Below, one piece after another: positions 1 through 3,325 of a DNA stretch of 5,494 bases. The stretch spans positions 26,551 to 32,044 of the forward strand of contig NZ_MOMC01000099.1 in the NCBI RefSeq assembly GCF_001983105.1, written 5' to 3'. A program made the translations under genes and the position numbers. Position 1 is the first letter of the stretch; the number at the start of each line of letters is the position of its first letter. This DNA comes from Pseudofrankia asymbiotica. Lineage in GTDB: Bacteria; Actinomycetota; Actinomycetes; Frankiales; Frankiaceae. The notes below the pieces were generated by a model. It worked only from the letters and a program-made list of their open reading frames with translations, did not search any database and was not told the origin of the DNA.

Positions 1-138
1 CGTCACGAACCGCCGCCGCCGCACGCTTCGGCCGGTGGCCCTCCCGCGGACCTGGACCCCCAGGGCCAGACCTGCACCACCAACGCCATCAGCGGCCAGC
101 CCGTGAGGTGGTTGGATCGCGGGCCGCGTGGTCGATGA
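1..138 (+). CDS. possible 3' end of an unrecognised plus-strand gene (weak)
   Basis: Frame 1 is open from the left edge to a TGA at 136-138, giving 45 residues that run RHEPPPPHASAGGPP... and end ...VRWLDRGPRGR. About 80% of its codons end in G or C, which is what a real gene here would show, but the local DNA is so GC-rich that this proves little. The peptide is rich in Pro, Gly and Arg and I recognise no domain. The inverted repeat at 134-161 straddles the stop, as a terminator would. If the frame is real, the gene converges on the ferredoxin operon and its body lies to the left of the window. The alternative is plain non-coding DNA, which I consider more likely than not. Confidence 0.2.
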   Translation, partial: RHEPPPPHASAGGPPADLDPQGQTCTTNAISGQPVRWLDRGPRGR

Positions 139-188
139 CCTACTGGTAGGGGCCGGTCATCCGGGCGCCTCTGGCGGCCGGATCCAAC
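111..188. repeat. nested inverted repeat (possible large stem-loop or bidirectional terminator)
   Basis: Three pairs of complementary arms are nested in order: GTTGGATC (111-118) with GATCCAAC (181-188), GGCCGC (122-127) with GCGGCC (174-179), and GATGACC (134-140) with GGTCATC (155-161). Together they give 21 base pairs across 78 bases with modest internal loops. A competing small stem, CCTAC (139-143) with GTAGG (146-150), lies in the centre. No U-tract follows on either strand. It lies in the stretch left of the ferredoxin gene where I find no confident CDS. A transcription terminator between convergent genes is the simplest reading. A structured RNA or the remnant of a mobile-element end are alternatives with no further support. 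Confidence 0.4.
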
Positions 189-267
189 ACTCGCGTGATC
201 GTGGTGATGAGGCCGCCGCGACCAGCCCGCGGAACCCCGTCAGAAGTACGTGGTCCCGCGGGCGTGG

Positions 268-290
268 TCCGAGGTGCCGCATGCCTCGGA
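268..290 (-). terminator. candidate terminator hairpin after the ferredoxin gene
   Basis: TCCGAGG (268-274) and CCTCGGA (284-290) form a 7-bp GC-rich stem with a 9-base loop. The hairpin begins about 30 bases past the ferredoxin stop. There is no run of U after it, but terminators in GC-rich actinomycetes often lack one. It is the first good hairpin downstream of the three-gene operon, so it is a reasonable site for transcription to end. Confidence 0.4.
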
Positions 291-320
291 GCCCGGTCAC
301 GAGCAGTCTTCCCGGCTGCC

Positions 321-527
321 TCAGTCCACGGAGGTCAGCTGAATGGCTTCGGTGGGACAGACGTCAACGACACTGGCGGCGGCCGCGATGTCCGCGGGGT
401 CCACCAGGTCGGTCCTTCGTGCCACGGCGTATCCGTCGTCCCCTACGCTGAACAGTTGTGGGTGCATCGCCCCGCATGTTCCCGCGCCTTTGCACACCGT
501 CGTGTCGATCGACAGAATCTTGCGCAT
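321..527 (-). CDS. small [3Fe-4S]-type ferredoxin, P450 electron donor
   Basis: This is a 68-residue cytoplasmic ferredoxin of the kind encoded next to actinomycete P450s, passing electrons from a ferredoxin reductase to the haem enzyme. The cluster motif is C12-x5-C18, then C57-P58 near the C-terminus. The position that would carry a fourth Cys in a [4Fe-4S] protein (residue 15) is Ala, so a [3Fe-4S] cluster is most likely. The acidic DDG turn (30-32) is typical of the family. I chose the ATG at 527 because a purine-rich GAGGGGAAGGAGA sits just before it, and because the protein then starts MRKILSIDTT, the usual short N-terminus. A GTG at 542, which overlaps the P450 stop as GTGA, would add five residues but has no good ribosome site. 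It is translationally linked to the P450 gene, whose stop lies 11 bases upstream, so the P450 is its likely partner. Confidence 0.93.
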   Translation of the reverse strand: MRKILSIDTTVCKGAGTCGAMHPQLFSVGDDGYAVARRTDLVDPADIAAAASVVDVCPTEAIQLTSVD

Positions 528-540
528 TCTCCTTCCCCTC
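528..540 (-). promoter_or_regulatory. ribosome binding site of the ferredoxin gene
   Basis: Read on the minus strand, this is GAGGGGAAGGAGA directly before the ATG at 527. GAGG lies about 9 bases from the ATG. A second AGGAG core is only one base away, too close to act as the main site. This purine run is what favours the ATG over the upstream GTG at 542, which is preceded by GATGTGACCAG and has no comparable motif. Confidence 0.55.
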
Positions 541-1777
541 ACCTGGTCACATCGGCCGGCCGCAGCTCGACCGGCAGAGACGGAAGGCTGCGAAGCAGCC
601 AGTTCTCCTCAAATCGGATTTCCGCTCTGGGCACCGACAGGCGCATTGTCGGGAATCGACGTAGCAGCGCGGGGACGGCGATGCCGGTCTCGAGGCGTGC
701 CAGGGCTGCTCCCATGCAGTTGTGCAGCCCGTACCCAAGCGCAAGATGTCGCTGCCCGGTACGAGTGATGTCCAGCCGTCGGGGGTCGATGTATTCCTCG
801 GGGTCATTGTTGGCTGACTGAAGTCCAGCCACTACGGGTGTGCCGGCTGGAACCGGAACGCCCCGAATCTCCAGGTCCTCCTTAGCGAGCCGGAACAGAC
901 CCACGCAGAATGCACCGTCGTACCGAAGAAACTCCTCGACCGCTGTCGAGGAGAGTTCGGGGTGCTCCCGCAGCAGTCTGAACTGGTCCGGATGGTCCAG
1001 CAGAGCAAGGACCGCGGAGCCGATCAGGTTCCGGGTTGTGTCTATTCCCGCCATGATCATAACGGCGACCAGGGAGACGAGCTCGTCCTCGGAGAGTCGG
1101 TCCTCGCCGTCCCTGGCCTGGACGAAGACGGAGGTAAGGTCATCGCCCGGATTGCGCCGTTTCTCGGTGATCAATTCACGGCCGTAGCTCACGATCTCCT
1201 CGAAGGCGGCCGCCACGACCGACTCGTTGTCCGGGTTGGCGGGGTCTGCGTGGAAGGCGCGTTCGATGGCGTCGAGCATGTCAGCGAAGCGCTTGAGCGG
1301 GAAGCCCAGGATCTCGCCCGTGACATCGGCGGGAATCCTGCTCGCGAAGTCCATGACGTCGGGCTCGTCGGACTTCTCGAGACGTTCGAGCGTCTCGTTG
1401 ATAATCCGCTCCACCGGCTCCTTCCAGGTGGCCACGCGGCGCGGAGTGAACGCTCCCATGGCCAACTTGCGCACCCGAGTATGGTCCGGGGGATCGAGTA
1501 CGGTGAGGATCCTGCCGATCAGGGTACCCGCTCCGAAGATCATGCCAGACCGCTTGAATTCCTCGCTTCCCCAGGCGGCCCCGTCATTGCTGAAACGCTG
1601 ATCGCTCAGGAGCGCCCTGACGTCGTCGTACCGGGAGAGGAACACCATCGGCACATCGCCGACGCCAAATCGGAAACGGTGAACCGGGTCATGGATCCGC
1701 AGCCAGTCGTACACCGAGTACGGGTCCTGATAATAGGCCGAGTCGAACAGCGTCGGCGCCTGCTCCGTTGTCTGCAT
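539..1777 (-). CDS. cytochrome P450 (bacterial class I, secondary-metabolism type)
   Basis: This soluble 412-residue haem monooxygenase has the usual length of actinomycete tailoring P450s and no membrane anchor. It uses O2 and two electrons, here most likely from the ferredoxin encoded next, to hydroxylate or epoxidise a substrate. The landmarks appear in order: the helix C segment DPPDHTRVRKL (95-105), the oxygen-activating helix I motif AGIDTT (243-248), the ExxR pair E282/R285, and the haem loop GYGLHNCMG (348-356) with Cys354 as the thiolate ligand. The first haem-loop residue, usually Phe, is Leu347. The start at 1777 is well supported: AGGAGG (1785-1790) lies 7 bases upstream. It begins 34 bases after the flavin monooxygenase stop, and its stop is 11 bases before the ferredoxin ATG, so the three genes form one operon. 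It resembles macrolide and peptide tailoring P450s, but the substrate cannot be read from the sequence. I do not assign a CYP family. Confidence 0.96.
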   Translation of the reverse strand: MQTTEQAPTLFDSAYYQDPYSVYDWLRIHDPVHRFRFGVGDVPMVFLSRYDDVRALLSDQRFSNDGAAWGSEEFKRSGMIFGAGTLIGRILTVLDPPDHTRVRKLAMGAFTPRRVATWKEPVERIINETLERLEKSDEPDVMDFASRIPADVTGEILGFPLKRFADMLDAIERAFHADPANPDNESVVAAAFEEIVSYGRELITEKRRNPGDDLTSVFVQARDGEDRLSEDELVSLVAVMIMAGIDTTRNLIGSAVLALLDHPDQFRLLREHPELSSTAVEEFLRYDGAFCVGLFRLAKEDLEIRGVPVPAGTPVVAGLQSANNDPEEYIDPRRLDITRTGQRHLALGYGLHNCMGAALARLETGIAVPALLRRFPTMRLSVPRAEIRFEENWLLRSLPSLPVELRPADVTR

Positions 1778-1811
1778 GATTTAACCTCCTGGAAAGCGCC
1801 GGAACGGATCG

Positions 1812-2987
1812 TCAGAGATAGTCGGTGCCGGGCTCGAGTCCGAGCAGGACGCGGCCGTGTGCCTCGAGGGAGCTTGTCGGCGTCAACAGGCCGTGCAGGG
1901 AGAGTGCCGCGATGTCGCGGAACGCGCGCTGGAAGTGGTTGGTGCGCAGAATAGTGGACGCAGAGCTAATGTTGTAGAGCGTCTCCACGGCCTCTTTGGT
2001 CGACTGCACCAGGTAGCCGACCTGTCCGCGGACCACCGCCTTCTCGGCGACAGTCATCTTTTCCCCGCGGTCCGCGCGGCCCTGGATAACTTCCAACCAG
2101 TCCCGGGAGAGTGCCTCGCAGGCGGCGATCTGGTTCGCGGCCCGCGCTACCTGGATCTGTGTGTGCGGGTGTTCGCGCTGCTCGGTCCAGGACGTGTAGG
2201 TAATGCCCTTGCCTGGCAGCCGCTCGATGAACAGTTCCAGGGCATTCTGGGCAATGCCCAGGTAGACGGGGGCGCAGGTAGCCAGGACGTAGCTGAGAAG
2301 GTTGTAGTTGCGACCCTTCGTGTCCGCATTCCAGCGGTTGCCCGTGGACGCGTCGTAGACCGAGGTGTCCACCACCCGATGATCGGGGACGAACACGTCC
2401 TTTGCCGTGGACGTGGCGCTGTCGGTGCCCGAGGCGCCGAACACGTCCCAGTCGTCGGCGATGGTGATGTCCCCGGTCGGCACCAGAGCGAAGAGTTCCT
2501 CGTGCCTGCCATCCGGATGATCGACTGTGGCCGCGTGGACGTTCCACTGCGCTCCGCGCACGCCCGTGTTGAATCGCCAGCTGCCGTTGAGGATGTAGCC
2601 GCCGTCGACCGGGACGAGCGTGCCAGATGGGGTGAACCCGCCGGAGATTCGAACGGAGCCCCCTTCGAACACCTCCTCCTGAGCGCGGTTCGGGTACAGG
2701 CTGGCGATCCAGGCGGTAGAGACCCACACCATCGAGGCCCAGCCCGTCGACGCACATCCACGGGATATCGCGGTCAAGATCTCGGCTTGCTGCGCCACGG
2801 GGAGGTCGAGGCCGCCGAACCGTTCGGGAACCGCAATACGGAAGACCCTGGCCTCCTGTAGGAGCTCGATGTTCTCGTCCAGGATTCGGCGCTGGTTCTC
2901 GGTGGCCGCACCGTTGTTACGCAGGGATGGCACCGCATCCCGCACCGCGTCCAGTACGTTCAGGGCATCAGTACCGAGCCAAGTCAT
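1812..2987 (-). CDS. group D flavin-dependent monooxygenase (acyl-CoA dehydrogenase fold)
   Basis: This is a 391-residue flavoprotein of the acyl-CoA dehydrogenase superfamily, in the branch used as two-component monooxygenases (HsaA, the HpaB/C2 hydroxylases, the KijD3/DnmZ nitrososynthases). Members take reduced flavin from a separate reductase to hydroxylate carbon or oxidise nitrogen. Visible family features are an N-terminal helical domain with VPERFGGLDLP (53-63) and SRGCASTGWASM (75-86), the middle beta domain with SWRFNTGVRGAQWNV (136-150) and FGASGTDS (183-190), and the C-terminal helical domain ending GRVLLGLEPGTDYL (378-391). The RGCAST and GxWxFxSG-like segments argue for the monooxygenase branch over a true acyl-CoA dehydrogenase. 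The ATG at 2987 has a GGAGG (2992-2996) 4 bases upstream. It is the first gene of the operon, 34 bases before the P450. No flavin reductase gene is in the window. Whether it attacks C or N cannot be decided here. Confidence 0.9.
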   Translation of the reverse strand: MTWLGTDALNVLDAVRDAVPSLRNNGAATENQRRILDENIELLQEARVFRIAVPERFGGLDLPVAQQAEILTAISRGCASTGWASMVWVSTAWIASLYPNRAQEEVFEGGSVRISGGFTPSGTLVPVDGGYILNGSWRFNTGVRGAQWNVHAATVDHPDGRHEELFALVPTGDITIADDWDVFGASGTDSATSTAKDVFVPDHRVVDTSVYDASTGNRWNADTKGRNYNLLSYVLATCAPVYLGIAQNALELFIERLPGKGITYTSWTEQREHPHTQIQVARAANQIAACEALSRDWLEVIQGRADRGEKMTVAEKAVVRGQVGYLVQSTKEAVETLYNISSASTILRTNHFQRAFRDIAALSLHGLLTPTSSLEAHGRVLLGLEPGTDYL

Positions 2988-3015
2988 GCTGCCTCCGGCT
3001 GGGAATTCATGGGAT

Positions 3016-3050
3016 CCACTTTTATCCGTCGGTTGCCGGGCTCACTTTAT
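3016..3050. repeat. short direct repeat in the presumed operon promoter
   Basis: CCACTTTTAT (3016-3025) and CTCACTTTAT (3041-3050) share CACTTT(T)AT, spaced 25 bases start to start. They are AT-rich islands in a GC-rich leader, 29 to 63 bases upstream of the flavin monooxygenase start. Between them, on the minus strand, is CGGCAAC (3038-3032). This matches six of seven bases of the CGGCAAG heptamer that I recall being reported for PimR binding. Only one good heptamer copy is visible, so a SARP operator is suggested but not shown. Confidence 0.3.
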
Positions 3051-3103
3051 GTGGACGGCTGGAATTTCCCACCCATGCTTCGGTAATGGTTCGCTCACAG
3101 GTG

Positions 3104-3116
3104 GCGCGTTACGCGC
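3104..3116. repeat. perfect 13-base palindrome, candidate operator
   Basis: GCGCGT-T-ACGCGC is a perfect 6+1+6 inverted repeat. It lies about 117 bases upstream of the flavin monooxygenase start. That position and size suit a dimeric DNA-binding repressor or activator. It is too short to be a good terminator and has no flanking U-tract. GC-only arms of this length can arise by chance in such DNA. Confidence 0.3.
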
Positions 3117-3179
3117 TCTTCCTAGCCGACCGGAGGATGTAAACCTGACCAGGGTGAGGTCTCGAGGGGGTGCCTGAAC

Positions 3180-3191
3180 GACCACCTGGTC
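3180..3191. repeat. 12-base palindrome with nearby copies of its half-site
   Basis: GACCA-CC-TGGTC is a perfect 5+2+5 inverted repeat. The half-site GACCAG/CTGGTC recurs at 3147-3152 and 3201-3206, so three related sites lie within 60 bases of the non-coding region. This could be a regulator-binding cluster, but the motif is short and no known consensus is matched. Confidence 0.22.
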
Positions 3192-3279
3192 CTAATCTCA
3201 CTGGTCGCCAGCATTTTGGTGATCTGGCCCCGCCGCGTCGCCTGCCGGCTGCGGCCGGACAGTTGGGGGTCGAGGGCCG

Positions 3280-3299
3280 ACGAGGGCTTCGACCCTCGT
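3280..3299 (-). terminator. candidate terminator hairpin after the regulator gene
   Basis: ACGAGGG (3280-3286) and CCCTCGT (3293-3299) form a 7-bp stem with a 6-base loop, 27 bases past the regulator stop. A competing stem pairs GGGTCGA (3267-3273) with TCGACCC (3289-3295), so two mutually exclusive folds are possible. No U-tract follows. The position is right for ending the regulator transcript before the downstream operon. Confidence 0.42.
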
Positions 3300-3325
3300 A
3301 GACCGTCGGATGTGACGGCGCGAGA

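Larger units (their letters stand above)
2988..3325 (-). promoter_or_regulatory. 338-base intergenic region: regulator 3' flank and probable operon promoter
   Basis: No credible gene is seen here on either strand. On the side next to the regulator it holds a hairpin (3280-3299). On the operon side it holds the palindromes GACCACCTGGTC (3180-3191) and GCGCGTTACGCGC (3104-3116), an AT-richer stretch with a direct repeat (3016-3050), and the ribosome site of the flavin monooxygenase. The local drop in GC between about 3001 and 3080 is what a promoter would show. TAAAGT (minus strand, 3049-3044) fits the loose -10 pattern TAnnnT, but no convincing -35 box lies 16-18 bases away, so I do not place a transcription start. 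Confidence 0.45.

Noticed and set aside
540..542. GTG start for the ferredoxin, overlapping the P450 stop as GTGA
   Set aside because: It has no good ribosome site and adds an atypical MRGRR extension. The ATG at 527 fits better, although the GTG is not excluded.
962..1954. Long plus-strand open frame opposite the P450 gene
   Set aside because: It lies antisense to an unmistakable P450. Its peptide has no recognisable domain and is a by-product of high GC content.
1857..2861. Long plus-strand open frame opposite the flavin monooxygenase
   Set aside because: Antisense shadow of a well-supported gene, with no family motif and no convincing ribosome site.
3003..3017. Adjacent GAATTC and GGATCC sites around CATG, which look like a cloning junction
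   Set aside because: The flanking sequence is continuous leader DNA with no vector-like sequence. Two six-base sites close together can occur by chance.
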